From positions 2,046,001-2,110,000 of the forward strand of contig NZ_AP024881.1 in the NCBI RefSeq assembly GCF_024347675.1: a stretch of 64,000 nucleotides of DNA, read 5' to 3'. The translations under genes were made by a program, and so were the position numbers. The notes below the pieces were generated by a model, which did not search any database, was not told the origin of the DNA, and saw only the letters and a program-made list of their open reading frames with translations. This DNA is from Vibrio ishigakensis. GTDB taxonomy: Bacteria > Pseudomonadota > Gammaproteobacteria > Enterobacterales > Vibrionaceae. This document shows, piece by piece, positions 1 through 8,734 of this stretch; position 1 is the stretch's first letter; every line of letters begins with the position of its first letter.

Positions 1-476
1 ATCCTAAGCTAAAAGGGCGCATCGATTGTCGCTTGCAAGACTCAGCCAAACACATCTTTAAAGGCATCATTCAGCCCGGTGAGCAGTATCATCTCACCAT
101 GTGTAATCCACCGTTTCATAAATCACTGCAAGAGGCCGAGCAAGGCACGCTGCGCAAAGCAAAAAATCTTGCGGCTAATAAGCGTAAGCGCGGCAATACT
201 GACAAAACAAAGGATGTGAAATCAGGTCTGAATTTTGGCGGTCAAAAGGCTGAGCTATGGTGCCCTGGGGGAGAAGAGGCCTTCGTTAAGAGCATGGCCG
301 ATGAGAGCAAACTGTTTGCCTCTCAGGTGAAGTGGTTTAGCACCCTTATCTCCAAGAAAGAGAATGTGGCAAAACTAAAAAAGAGGCTCAAGCAACTTGA
401 AGCCTCTGATATTAAAGTAGTGGATATGGGGCAAGGCCAGAAACTGAGTCGTTTCGTGGCCTGGCGTTTTAACTAA
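1..476 (+). CDS. rlmF: 23S rRNA (adenine1618-N6)-methyltransferase, C-terminal part
   Basis: The open frame runs in from the left edge (first full codon at position 3), so the N-terminus is missing. RlmF (YbiN) methylates N6 of A1618 of 23S rRNA using SAM. The visible part contains the amino-methyltransferase motif NPPFH, in context MCNPPFHKSLQEAE, followed by the lysine-rich stretch and the WCPGGEEAF and SKKEN segments typical of RlmF, and ends in AWRFN. The first in-frame TTG at 33 is unlikely to be the real start, because similarity to RlmF continues upstream of it. It is a housekeeping gene convergent with the neighbouring operon and unrelated to it in function. Confidence 0.9.
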   Translation, partial: PKLKGRIDCRLQDSAKHIFKGIIQPGEQYHLTMCNPPFHKSLQEAEQGTLRKAKNLAANKRKRGNTDKTKDVKSGLNFGGQKAELWCPGGEEAFVKSMADESKLFASQVKWFSTLISKKENVAKLKKRLKQLEASDIKVVDMGQGQKLSRFVAWRFN

Positions 477-485
477 TCCAACATC

Positions 486-1595
486 TTACTCGGTGACGTA
501 TTCCACAATCTCAAGGCCAAAGCCTGACAGAGAGTGATAGCGAGTATTACCCGATGACAGTAGCTTCATCTTGCTGATGCCAAGGTCGGCTAAGATCTGA
601 GAGCCAACACCTACCTGTCTTGAGTAGTCTGTTCCCTTAGTGGCGAGCACCGGCTTGCCACTTTCTTCAGCCTGCATACGCTTCACCTTAGCTATCTTGC
701 TGTTGGAATCTTCCTCTTTACCTAAGATAACCACAACGCCACCCTCTTCACTCACCTTGCCAAGAGCACGCTCGATAGGCCAGTGTCGAGCTCCTTGCCT
801 AGTGGCCGCAAATAGGTCGTTAAACAGCTCGGGCATATGAACTCGAACCAAAGATGGCTCTTCTGAGATCTCACCCTTTTTCAGGACATAGTGCACCTGC
901 TTATCGATAGTATCTTGGTAGGTCACCATATCAAACTCACCAAACTCGGTCGGCAGTTTACACTCAGCTATGCGCTCTACCGTGGTTTCGGTGCGATTAC
1001 GATACGCAATCAGATCAGCGATGGTACCTAGCTTAATGCCATGCTCTTCAGCGAACACCTCTAGCTCTGGACGACGCGCCATAGTGCCGTCAGGATTTAG
1101 GATCTCTACGATAACTGAGGCAGGTTCAAAACCCGCAAGTCTCGCCAGATCACAGCCAGCTTCGGTGTGACCTGCGCGGTTTAGTACGCCACCATCTTTC
1201 GCCGCTAGCGGAAAAATGTGCCCTGGCTGAACCAAGTCTGCCGCCACGGCATCTTTTGCTACGGCCGCCTGCACGGTTACCGAGCGGTCTTCAGCTGAGA
1301 TCCCCGTTGTCACGCCCTCTGCCGCCTCGATAGAAACGGTAAACGCCGTTGCCCAAGGTTCTGTTGGGTTAGACACCATAGGGATAAGATTCAGGTTCTG
1401 ACAGCGCTTTTGAGTTAGAGTCAGGCAGATCAGCCCGCGCCCATGGGTGGCCATGAAGTTGATCGTCTCCGGCGAGATGCACTCCGCCGCGATCATGATA
1501 TCCCCTTCATTCTCTCTGTCTTCGTCATCCATTAGGATAACCATTTTGCCTTGACGATAATCTTCGAGGAGCTCCTCGATACTGCTGATTGCCAT
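486..1595 (-). CDS. RibBX-type fusion: 3,4-dihydroxy-2-butanone-4-phosphate synthase plus degenerate GTP cyclohydrolase II domain
   Basis: Residues 1-200 form a complete RibB domain: acidic loop [34 protein letters not shown] and [14 protein letters not shown]. RibB converts ribulose 5-phosphate into 3,4-dihydroxy-2-butanone 4-phosphate and formate. Residues 201-369 follow the GTP cyclohydrolase II fold, but the zinc cysteines and the downstream GER-type motif are absent: the region after VRVH reads [22 protein letters not shown] hydrolysis is therefore unlikely, as in RibBX proteins. The gene is the last of an eleven-gene sugar operon, three bases after the TIM-barrel gene, with no FMN riboswitch in front. 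That argues for a catabolic paralogue rather than the main riboflavin gene; its substrate here is an inference. Confidence 0.88.
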   Translation of the reverse strand: MAISSIEELLEDYRQGKMVILMDDEDRENEGDIMIAAECISPETINFMATHGRGLICLTLTQKRCQNLNLIPMVSNPTEPWATAFTVSIEAAEGVTTGISAEDRSVTVQAAVAKDAVAADLVQPGHIFPLAAKDGGVLNRAGHTEAGCDLARLAGFEPASVIVEILNPDGTMARRPELEVFAEEHGIKLGTIADLIAYRNRTETTVERIAECKLPTEFGEFDMVTYQDTIDKQVHYVLKKGEISEEPSLVRVHMPELFNDLFAATRQGARHWPIERALGKVSEEGGVVVILGKEEDSNSKIAKVKRMQAEESGKPVLATKGTDYSRQVGVGSQILADLGISKMKLLSSGNTRYHSLSGFGLEIVEYVTE

Positions 1596-1598
1596 CTT

Positions 1599-2444
1599 TT
1601 ATGCCTCTTCTGCCAGTTGGCGAATATGGGAGATGCTGTCATCCAACACCTTAGTGATAATCTCTATGCTCTCTGGTGAGCGACCGCGCACTGGGAAGGT
1701 ATCCTTGCGACGTGACATACGTAGCGGCTTCTCAATGCTGAATGAAAGGTTGCGATTGTTGATCGCTTCTATGATGGGTTTGTAGTTGATGATGCCCTCA
1801 CCCAAAGTCGGGAAGGTAAATTTATCATCGTGTACCAAAACATCCTTCACATGGAAGTGACGACAAAACGGAAGGGCAAATTTCGCCTCTTCTGCTGGGC
1901 TAAGGTTAGGTGCAAGAGAGACCGAGTTGCCTGGGTCGAAGTTCAGCGCCAACGCCGAGTGCCCTACCTCACCTAAGATACGCACCCCATCTTCAGCACT
2001 GACAAAGGCATTGAAGTTGTGGTCACCACCGTTTTCGATACAGATAACGCAGCCATGCTCCTCGGCATAGGGCGCTAGCTCTTTTAGGTTCTGTACTATG
2101 GTGTGTCTCTCACCGATAGGACCTGTACAGGTGTTAAGATAGGTTACGCCAAGCTTATTAGCAAAACGGATACGCAGCTTAAACTCTTCAATCGCATTTG
2201 GCGCTGCCAGATTCATGGTGCAGCCCAGAGCATCGGTAGTCAGCCCCTCTTTCTCTAGTAGAGAGAGCAGATAGTTGGCGTGATTTTCAGAGAACATGTC
2301 TCTGTCCAATTGGCCAACATACCCCTGGTTAAATGCGAACTCTACCTTCTTCACACCTAGGCTTTTTATCGTTTTAAGAGAGATCTTAAGGTCATGGCCA
2401 TCAAAAATGGCGGTATTAATCGCTAACCTATCAATAATGTTCAT
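1599..2444 (-). CDS. Sugar isomerase/epimerase-like TIM barrel (AP endonuclease 2 / xylose-isomerase-like family)
   Basis: A 281-residue protein of the xylose-isomerase-like TIM-barrel superfamily. Candidate divalent-metal ligands are visible: Glu in CIENGG (about residue 137), Asp in LNFDPGN, His in HFHVKD and Glu in SIEKPL, close to the C-terminus. Relatives include hydroxypyruvate and 2-oxotetronate isomerases, keto-sugar 3-epimerases and 3-oxo-isoapionate decarboxylase; the sequence alone does not choose among them. It sits between the AEC transporter and the RibB-like gene in the C4-type operon, so a keto-sugar or keto-acid isomerase or decarboxylase acting before the kinase is plausible. 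No signal peptide, so cytoplasmic. Confidence 0.8.
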   Translation of the reverse strand: MNIIDRLAINTAIFDGHDLKISLKTIKSLGVKKVEFAFNQGYVGQLDRDMFSENHANYLLSLLEKEGLTTDALGCTMNLAAPNAIEEFKLRIRFANKLGVTYLNTCTGPIGERHTIVQNLKELAPYAEEHGCVICIENGGDHNFNAFVSAEDGVRILGEVGHSALALNFDPGNSVSLAPNLSPAEEAKFALPFCRHFHVKDVLVHDDKFTFPTLGEGIINYKPIIEAINNRNLSFSIEKPLRMSRRKDTFPVRGRSPESIEIITKVLDDSISHIRQLAEEA

Positions 2445-2465
2445 TTTCCATCCTTAGTTCCCGCC

Positions 2466-3377
2466 TCACGCTAAACGGGAAACAACCATCTCCCATCCAA
2501 TGAGGGAGACCAGTGAGCAAGTGGTTGAGCCTAGGATCACGCTCGCGGTAGATTCTCTCGCTACCTGATAGCGCTCAGCTAACAAATAGACGTTGATCCC
2601 CGTCGGCAAGGCGCACAATAGCACCAGAACCTGAGTCTCTATGGCAGACAGTGAAAATAGATACTGCGCCACAATCAGGGCGGCAAATGGGAAACCCACT
2701 ACCTTCACAAACAGGAGCATCGACACCTTTTGTTGCTTTAGGTCATCGGTGCGATAAAAGCCCAAGCTTGCGCCTAATACCACCAAAATAATCGGTAAGG
2801 CGATAAAGCCTATGCCGTCAATAGAGCTTGCCAACCAAGCTGGCAAGCTGATTCCAAATAGATTAATCAAGGCACCGCCGACGATAGCCAACAAAATCGG
2901 ATCGGTCGCTACCTTGCTGTAGCTGTAAAATCCCTCTTCACCGCTTCGTATCATGAGAACATTGAATGCAGGCAGTATAAGCACTAGGTTGACGAAGACT
3001 ATTCCCATCAACATCAGCTCAGCCTCGTTCCCATAAAGTGAGAAGATAAGCGGTACCCCAACCCCTACCGCATTTGGGTAAAGAGCTGAGATGGATTTCA
3101 CGTTACTTTCGGCCACACTCTGCACTTGAGATTGACTTAGGAAGAGCCTGACCACGAAAAACAGCAGCATAATGCTGACTAAATAACCTCCAACCATCTG
3201 CCAAGAAGGTAACACCTCTAGATCAGCACGACTCATGGCGCCGAAAAACAGGGTTGGAGTGAGGAAAGCGAAGGCAAACTTGCGCACCGCATCCACATGT
3301 TGGCTGCGAACCTGTTTAACGGTTCGCGCCAACACAAATCCAGCCAATATCCATGCTATTAACTGAACCTGTTGCAC
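2466..3377 (-). CDS. AEC-family transporter (auxin efflux carrier-like permease)
   Basis: A 303-residue, very hydrophobic protein with about ten predicted membrane segments in two halves, starting QLIAWILAGFVLARTVKQV. Conserved features of the membrane-transport family are present: ALYPNAVGVGVPLIFSLYG in the first half and LLCALPTGINVYLLAERY in the second. AEC proteins move small organic acids such as malate or malonate. It lies two bases upstream of the stop of the TPI-like gene and is in the same operon as a TRAP importer, so it may export a by-product or import a second acid; that role is inferred. Start ATG at 3377 fits the length of the family. Confidence 0.82.
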   Translation of the reverse strand: MQQVQLIAWILAGFVLARTVKQVRSQHVDAVRKFAFAFLTPTLFFGAMSRADLEVLPSWQMVGGYLVSIMLLFFVVRLFLSQSQVQSVAESNVKSISALYPNAVGVGVPLIFSLYGNEAELMLMGIVFVNLVLILPAFNVLMIRSGEEGFYSYSKVATDPILLAIVGGALINLFGISLPAWLASSIDGIGFIALPIILVVLGASLGFYRTDDLKQQKVSMLLFVKVVGFPFAALIVAQYLFSLSAIETQVLVLLCALPTGINVYLLAERYQVARESTASVILGSTTCSLVSLIGWEMVVSRLA

Positions 3378-3379
3378 AG

Positions 3380-4150
3380 TTAACTATGCGCTCTAGCTAT
3401 CTCAAGAAGATGACAATAGCCCTCAGCATTCCAAGCGGTGCGCCCAACAAATAGGCCATCAATATTGGTCTGACTAAGAAGCTCATTGGCATTCTCAAGA
3501 TTCACACTGCCACCGTACAAAAGCACTGTACGCTGGGCAATGTCTTCACCAAAGCTGTCGGTCAGTGCCGTACGAAGTGCATCATGCACGCTTGCCGCCT
3601 CAGCAGCTGTCGCGGGTGTGCCATGCTCGCCAATCGCCCATACTGGCTCATAAGCGATAATCACATCACTCACCTGAGCGCTAGGTACTTGGTGTAGCGC
3701 AATCTTCACCTGACGAACAACCGACTCGATAGAAACGCCCCAGGCCTTCTCTTGATGAGTGTCACCAACACATACCAAAGGAGTGAGACCGTGTTTCAAT
3801 GCGGCCAGCACCTTCTTGTTCACCGTTTCATCGGTTTCACCAAATTGGGCGCGACGCTCAGAATGGCCCAGCTCAACTAGGGTTGCACCACAGTCTTTCA
3901 GATGCAAAGGCGAAACCTCACCGGTAAATGCCCCTGCATCCTGCCAGCACATGTTCTGCGCACCAACCACCGCTTTAGACTCAGCGAAGGCTTGGCTTAC
4001 CTGATCCACATAAGGAAACGGAGGAATGACAAACGGTTGCACCGACTCAGGAGACGATTCGATCGCCTCACGAGTTGCCAAGGTCCAAGCTTGGGCCTCA
4101 GCTTTGCTTTTGTTCATCTTCCAGCTAGTCCCTATCCACAGCTTCTTCAT
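3380..4150 (-). CDS. Divergent triose-phosphate isomerase, likely a tetrulose-phosphate isomerase (LerI/TpiA2 type)
   Basis: A 256-residue TIM barrel with the TPI catalytic residues: Lys in SWKMNKS, His in VELGHSERR and Glu in AYEPVWAIG, plus the phosphate-binding LLYGGSVN. Loop 6, normally AIGTGKTAT, is altered to AIGEHGTPAT, and the N-terminal GNWKMN is GTSWKMN. Such divergent copies beside a DhaK/DhaL kinase and an RpiB-like protein include L-erythrulose-1-phosphate isomerase (LerI). The start codon overlaps the dhaL stop (ATGA), so translation is coupled to the kinase. I infer isomerisation of an erythrulose phosphate rather than glycolytic TPI. A housekeeping tpiA should lie elsewhere. 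Confidence 0.85.
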   Translation of the reverse strand: MKKLWIGTSWKMNKSKAEAQAWTLATREAIESSPESVQPFVIPPFPYVDQVSQAFAESKAVVGAQNMCWQDAGAFTGEVSPLHLKDCGATLVELGHSERRAQFGETDETVNKKVLAALKHGLTPLVCVGDTHQEKAWGVSIESVVRQVKIALHQVPSAQVSDVIIAYEPVWAIGEHGTPATAAEAASVHDALRTALTDSFGEDIAQRTVLLYGGSVNLENANELLSQTNIDGLFVGRTAWNAEGYCHLLEIARAHS

Positions 4151-4782
4151 GCAGCAACCTGCTCTGTCGCAAATTCACACATGAACTGAAGGATGAACGC
4201 CATAGACATAGCGCCAGGATCTGGGTGGCCTAGAGAGCGCTCACCTAGTGTCTTAGCTTTACCTGTGGTCGCGATCATGTCTTTAGTCGCCTCTACCCCA
4301 GCTTGCGCTGCAGCAGCAATTGCTGGTAGGTGCTCACTTAGCTCACCTTGACGAGACTCAGACTCTTTAACTGCCGCTACCAGTGCATCGATCATTGTCT
4401 TGTCACCAGGCGCTGCACCGCCACGCTCGTAAACGCCTTGTAGGCCAGCCGCTAGGAATTCAGAAAGCACTTGTGTGTTTAGCTCATTTGCACCCTTGAT
4501 AGCCTTAGCGCCTGAACGGAAAAGCGTACCGAAGATCGCGCCCGATGCACCGCCCATCGTCGACATCATGGTTGTGCCGATCTTAAGTAGTAGCTTGCTC
4601 ACATCAGCTGGTGCAAAGCTCTCATCCGCTAGAAGCTCTTGAACCGCCTTGAAGCCACGCTCCATACCGATGCCGTGGTCGCCATCACCAATAGCTTGGT
4701 CAAATTTAGTCAGTACAGGCTCGCTCGCCACCATTTTGTCAGCAACATAAGCCATCATTTGTTTTGCGTTTTGTACATCCAT
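4147..4782 (-). CDS. DhaL-like ADP/ATP-binding subunit of a dihydroxyacetone/erythrulose kinase
   Basis: A 211-residue all-helical nucleotide-binding subunit. The Mg-nucleotide aspartates are visible in IGDGDHGIGMERG (residues 27-39); GGASGAIFGT, PGDKTMIDAL and GHPDPGAMS follow in the usual order. DhaL hands phosphate to the ketose held by DhaK. No PTS-type DhaM subunit is encoded in the operon, so ATP is the more likely phosphate donor, as in two-subunit L-erythrulose kinases (LerK). It lies four bases after dhaK, with a ribosome-binding site GGAAG before ATG. Substrate (erythrulose rather than dihydroxyacetone) is inferred from the adjacent TPI-like and RpiB-like isomerases. Confidence 0.88.
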   Translation of the reverse strand: MDVQNAKQMMAYVADKMVASEPVLTKFDQAIGDGDHGIGMERGFKAVQELLADESFAPADVSKLLLKIGTTMMSTMGGASGAIFGTLFRSGAKAIKGANELNTQVLSEFLAAGLQGVYERGGAAPGDKTMIDALVAAVKESESRQGELSEHLPAIAAAAQAGVEATKDMIATTGKAKTLGERSLGHPDPGAMSMAFILQFMCEFATEQVAA

Positions 4783-4786
4783 TTTG

Positions 4787-5788
4787 TTACTTCCTTAGAG
4801 CAAATGAGTCACATGAGTAGTCGTAAAGTTCTTTTAGTTCTTCGTCTAGCTTAAGTAGAGTGATTGAGTAGCCAGACATCTCTTGAGAGGTGCAGTAGTT
4901 ACCTACTAAGGTGTCGTGAACCTTGATGCCACGCTCTGCCAGCAATTTATGTGCTTGGCGAGTAGCAATCAGAAGCTCCATATAAGTTGAAGAGCCTAGG
5001 TTGTTCACTAGTAGACACACTTCATCACCAGACTGGTATGGCAGGTCACCACACAGCTGATCCACCAGCTTTGAAACGACCTCGTCAGCCGAAGACATCT
5101 TCTCGCGAGCCACACCTGGTTCACCGTGAAGACCCATACCAATCTCCAGCTCATCGTCTGGCAGTTCAAAGTTGAACGAATTAGTTTGAGGAACCGAGCC
5201 CGCAGACAGTGCCACACCGATTGAACGGGTGTAGTCACGAGAGCGCTCAGTCAGCTCAACAATCTTGTCAAAGTCAGTGTATTTCTCAGACGCCGCACCC
5301 GCGATCTTCAGAACATATAGGTCACCGGCTGTGCCGCGACGCTCTTCAATCTTAGAAAGTGGCGCCGATGCTACGTCGTCCCATACACGTACAGTGTGAG
5401 TCTTGATGTCTTCATCATCAGCAAGCTCAGCTGCGATGTCGAAGTTCATGTTATCGCCGGCATAGTTACCGTAGATGTAAATAACGCCTTTGCCGTTATC
5501 CACCGCTTCTGTGGTCTGCATGATGACGTTTGGTGCGGGAGCTGCGAAGATATCGCCCAGAGCGGCCGCATCTGCCAAGCCTTTACCAACATAGCCTGCA
5601 AACAGTGGCTCGTGACCTGAACCACCACCGGTTACGATAGCCACTTTGTCTGACGGCAGGTCAGTACGAATCGCTGCCGTAATACCTGGCAGGCCTTCTA
5701 GCTTGCCGCTCATAGCCGCAAGCATACCTTCGTATTGCTCTTGGGCAACGCGCATAGGGTCGTTGATCAGTTTCTTTGGTTTTCTCAT
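4787..5788 (-). CDS. DhaK-like substrate-binding subunit of a dihydroxyacetone/erythrulose kinase
   Basis: The 333-residue DhaK fold shows TGGGSGHEPLFAGYVGKG, NYAGDNMNFDIA and, near residue 218, GMGLHGEPG, whose His forms the covalent hemiaminal with the ketose substrate. I chose ATG at 5788 (MRKPKKLINDP) because AAGGATG lies just upstream; an in-frame TTG at 5806 would overlap pdxA. The protein is cytoplasmic and acts with the DhaL subunit encoded next. The operon context (TPI-like and RpiB-like isomerases, PdxA2-like dehydrogenase) points to an L-erythrulose-type ketotetrose as substrate, but dihydroxyacetone cannot be excluded from sequence. Confidence 0.9.
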   Translation of the reverse strand: MRKPKKLINDPMRVAQEQYEGMLAAMSGKLEGLPGITAAIRTDLPSDKVAIVTGGGSGHEPLFAGYVGKGLADAAALGDIFAAPAPNVIMQTTEAVDNGKGVIYIYGNYAGDNMNFDIAAELADDEDIKTHTVRVWDDVASAPLSKIEERRGTAGDLYVLKIAGAASEKYTDFDKIVELTERSRDYTRSIGVALSAGSVPQTNSFNFELPDDELEIGMGLHGEPGVAREKMSSADEVVSKLVDQLCGDLPYQSGDEVCLLVNNLGSSTYMELLIATRQAHKLLAERGIKVHDTLVGNYCTSQEMSGYSITLLKLDEELKELYDYSCDSFALRK

Positions 5789-5798
5789 TGCTACATCC

Positions 5799-6809
5799 TT
5801 ACGCAAATTTTTTCTGATAACTGGTCGCCATCTTGACGGTTGTGGTCAGTGCGTTCTTCATCGCTGCCGTAGATGCGATGTTCTTACCATAGATATCGAA
5901 CGCACTGCCGTGGTTTGCTGTCGCGATTGGGATAGGGATACCGCCCTGAACGGTTACGCCGCGGTCAAAGCCCATCATCTTAAGTGCAGTTGCACCCTGG
6001 TCGTGATACATGGAAACGATTGAGTTAAGGCCCTGCTTCTCAACGATCCACATAGTGGTGTCACCAGGGAAAGGACCGCACGCTTGAATGCCCTTCTCTT
6101 TCGCCTTTTCGATAGCTGGAGTGATGATAGTGATCTCTTCATCACCGAATAGACCGCCCTCACCGCCATGTGGGTTTAGCGCTTGAACCGCAATCTTAGG
6201 CTCTTCGAAGCCAGCCGATTTTAGAGTGCGATCCATAAGCTCGATGGTCTCAAGCACAGAATCTACGCTTAGGTTGTCTACTACATCTTTGAATGGGATA
6301 TGCGATGTAACACGGCCAGCCCAGATGTCATCAACCACGTTCACTTCACAGCCAAAGCCTTTATAGCCAGTTAGCTCTGCAAACCAAGACAGCTCGTCTC
6401 GGTGTGCAAGGCCGGCTAGGCTCATCGCTTGCTTGTTCAGTGGAGCAAAGCAGATACCGTGAGTCTTACCTTCAAGGGTTAGGTCTACCGCAATCTTTAG
6501 TGAATCAAGTACATATTGACCACCTTGTGGGGTTGCTTTCCCGTACTCAATCTCTTTTTCGTTTGAGTTTTTAAAGGTCAGTAGAACCGGCTTATCACCC
6601 TCAAACTGTGCTTCTTCAAAGCTAGATACCACGTCGTAGTCGAAGCTAACCTGGGCTACATCCATACCCTTACGCAGTTCATACTCTTCAGCGATGATAA
6701 GGATGTTAGCTTGCTGGCGGTTTTCTTCTTCTGCCAATACTTTCACTGCTACCTCTGGACCGATACCTGATGGGTCACCTAGAACAAGAGCAATAGTTGG
6801 TTTAGTCAT
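5799..6809 (-). CDS. PdxA2-like 4-phospho-threonate/erythronate dehydrogenase
   Basis: A 336-residue PdxA-superfamily NAD-dependent dehydrogenase beginning LVLGDPSGIGPEVAVK. Candidate metal ligands occur in LAHRDELSW/RVTSHIPF, NPHGGEGGLFGDEE and MYHDQGATALKMMGF, followed by HGSAFDIYGKN. True PdxA makes the vitamin B6 precursor; PdxA2 paralogues in catabolic operons oxidise and decarboxylate 4-phospho-threonate or 4-phospho-erythronate to dihydroxyacetone phosphate. The placement between a TRAP importer and a tetrulose kinase supports the second role. The usual partner, a DUF1537 four-carbon-acid kinase, is not in this window, which leaves the source of the phosphorylated acid open. Confidence 0.85.
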   Translation of the reverse strand: MTKPTIALVLGDPSGIGPEVAVKVLAEEENRQQANILIIAEEYELRKGMDVAQVSFDYDVVSSFEEAQFEGDKPVLLTFKNSNEKEIEYGKATPQGGQYVLDSLKIAVDLTLEGKTHGICFAPLNKQAMSLAGLAHRDELSWFAELTGYKGFGCEVNVVDDIWAGRVTSHIPFKDVVDNLSVDSVLETIELMDRTLKSAGFEEPKIAVQALNPHGGEGGLFGDEEITIITPAIEKAKEKGIQACGPFPGDTTMWIVEKQGLNSIVSMYHDQGATALKMMGFDRGVTVQGGIPIPIATANHGSAFDIYGKNIASTAAMKNALTTTVKMATSYQKKFA

Positions 6810-6828
6810 GGGTTTATTCCTTTAAATC

Positions 6829-8112
6829 TTATTTGTATAGATAATCGACGAAGCCTACAGAGATAGCTGGTACGTAGGTTGCCAGCATCAGCACTGCAAC
6901 CAGTACCGCGATGAACATGGCGTTAACCTTAGTAACTGCCCAAATGTCTTTTTTCGCGATAGAACAAGCTGTGATAAGTACACTTGCTACCGGTGGTGTC
7001 TGTTGACCGATTGAGATGTTTAGCGCAAGCATGATGCCAAAGTGAATTGGGTCGATGCCGAGCTCGTGGATAAGTGGTAGTACGATAGGTACGGTTAGGA
7101 TGATGGCCGCTGCACCGTGTAGGAATACACCAACAATCAGTAGCATGATGTTCAGCATCATCAGAACCACATATTTGTTTTCAGAGATACTCAAGATGCC
7201 AGCAGCCATTGCTTGTGGTACTTCTTGCTCGGTTAGGAACAGACCTAGAACCGCAGAAGTTGCAACCAGAAGCATTACTACAGAGGTACCTGTAACCCCT
7301 TCCATGACCGCTTTGTAGAACAATTTCAGATTCATCTCTCTGTAGATAAATACTGAGATGATGATAGCCAGCAGCACTGCGATACCTGCCGCTTCTGTAG
7401 CTGTCATAAAGCCAGAAAGGATACCGCCAAGGATGGCAAACGGTAGAGTTAGAGCCCAGAACGCATCTTTAAATGCAACCCAAAGCTTACGTAGGCTGAA
7501 CGAGTCTTCACGAGGTAGATCGTATTTCACCGCGTAGTAGTAACACACGCCAAACATACCCGCCGCACCAAGTAGACCAGAGATGATGCCCGCAACAAAC
7601 AGCTGTGAGATAGACACATCAGCCATTGCACCGTAGATGATCATCGGCAGTGATGGTGGGATAATTACCGCAAGTGACGCCGATGATGAGGTTACCGCCG
7701 CTGAGAAGCTACCTGAATAACCACGCTTTTTCATCGCTGGGATAAGGATTGAACCCAGTGCTGCTACGTCTGCTACCGCCGAGCCCGAGATCTCTGCAAA
7801 GATCATCGATACACCCACATTAACCATGGACAGACCGCCACGTACAAAGCCTACAATAGCGTTCACAAAGTTGATGAGACGAAGTGAGATACCACCTGTG
7901 TTCATCAATGCGCCGGCAAATACGAACAATGGGATTGATAGTAGGGTAAATTTAGAGCCACCCTCAAACATAGCTAGGGCTGCGTTGTAGATAGCATCAA
8001 TACCTGAAGTGGCTACCATGCCCACTAGTGCTACCGCACCGATCGCAATGCCGATTGGCACGTTGATCATTACTAGGGCGATAAGGCAGATTAAAACCGC
8101 AATCGAACTCAT
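6829..8112 (-). CDS. TRAP transporter large permease (DctM family)
   Basis: A 427-residue protein with about twelve hydrophobic segments and the DctM hallmarks NVPIGIAIGAVALVG near the start, FVFAGALMNTGGIS, AEISGSAVADVAALGSILIP and GQQTPPVASVL. It is the ion-coupled membrane subunit of a tripartite ATP-independent periplasmic transporter. It overlaps the small subunit by four bases (ATGA) and precedes pdxA by about 20 bases, so transport and catabolism are one transcription unit. The inner membrane location is certain from composition; the solute is inferred to be a small hydroxy acid from the binding protein encoded by dctP. Confidence 0.93.
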   Translation of the reverse strand: MSSIAVLICLIALVMINVPIGIAIGAVALVGMVATSGIDAIYNAALAMFEGGSKFTLLSIPLFVFAGALMNTGGISLRLINFVNAIVGFVRGGLSMVNVGVSMIFAEISGSAVADVAALGSILIPAMKKRGYSGSFSAAVTSSSASLAVIIPPSLPMIIYGAMADVSISQLFVAGIISGLLGAAGMFGVCYYYAVKYDLPREDSFSLRKLWVAFKDAFWALTLPFAILGGILSGFMTATEAAGIAVLLAIIISVFIYREMNLKLFYKAVMEGVTGTSVVMLLVATSAVLGLFLTEQEVPQAMAAGILSISENKYVVLMMLNIMLLIVGVFLHGAAAIILTVPIVLPLIHELGIDPIHFGIMLALNISIGQQTPPVASVLITACSIAKKDIWAVTKVNAMFIAVLVAVLMLATYVPAISVGFVDYLYK

Positions 8113-8681
8113 TTCACTGCCTCCATTACATCGCGCATCTCTTTCTTAGCATCACGGATCGCTTCTTCGATCTCTTCATCTTCTTGGGTCGTGCCCTTGC
8201 TCACCATCTCCCAAGCTTTAGGGAAAGAACACAGCTGAGCCACCACAAATAGGACGGCACCAACAGGTAGAGCAGATTGAGCGAATGAAAGTGGGATGAA
8301 CTCCAGGCTAGTTAGGGTCTCATCACCGAAAATTTGTAGAATGTAGTAACTTGCCCACGCAATAGTGACGAAAAAGGCAATAACAATTAGCTCACTGAAC
8401 AAGAACAAAGCCTTACGACTGGTCAAAGGAAGGCTTGCAATAAAGCCGCCGAATCCCATGTGTGAGCGTTTAAGTGCACAAAGTGCAGAACCATAGAAAG
8501 TTAGCCAGGCAAGAAGAATGGCAGACACTTCGTCATACCAATAAAGTGACGCCCCGCCAAAACGAGAAAATACCGCTGTAATGATGATGGCGCTCAGTGA
8601 TAGCAAAATAGTCACTGAGATAACTATCAGCACCTTCTCCAACAGATTGGATATGACATTTATACCGCTTCTAAATGACAT
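8109..8681 (-). CDS. TRAP transporter small permease (DctQ family)
   Basis: A four-helix membrane subunit with the family pattern of an early hydrophobic helix (VLIVISVTILLSLSAIIITAV), RFGGASLYWYDEVSAILLAWLTFYG and GFGGFIASLPLTSRK. I chose ATG at 8681 (MSFRSGINV, 190 residues) because GGGGGA lies seven bases upstream; a TTG at 8693 is less likely. The C-terminal tail is strongly charged. DctQ links the binding protein DctP with DctM. The stop overlaps dctM, which suggests coupled translation in a fixed ratio. Confidence 0.9.
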   Translation of the reverse strand: MSFRSGINVISNLLEKVLIVISVTILLSLSAIIITAVFSRFGGASLYWYDEVSAILLAWLTFYGSALCALKRSHMGFGGFIASLPLTSRKALFLFSELIVIAFFVTIAWASYYILQIFGDETLTSLEFIPLSFAQSALPVGAVLFVVAQLCSFPKAWEMVSKGTTQEDEEIEEAIRDAKKEMRDVMEAVK

Positions 8682-8734
8682 CGAATCCCCCAAACAGGTA
8701 TAAAAGCCATGCCCTCTCGGACATGGCTAGATTT

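Noticed and set aside
1596..2465. FMN riboswitch before the RibB-like gene
   Set aside because: The gene follows its neighbour by three bases inside an operon, so there is no room for one.
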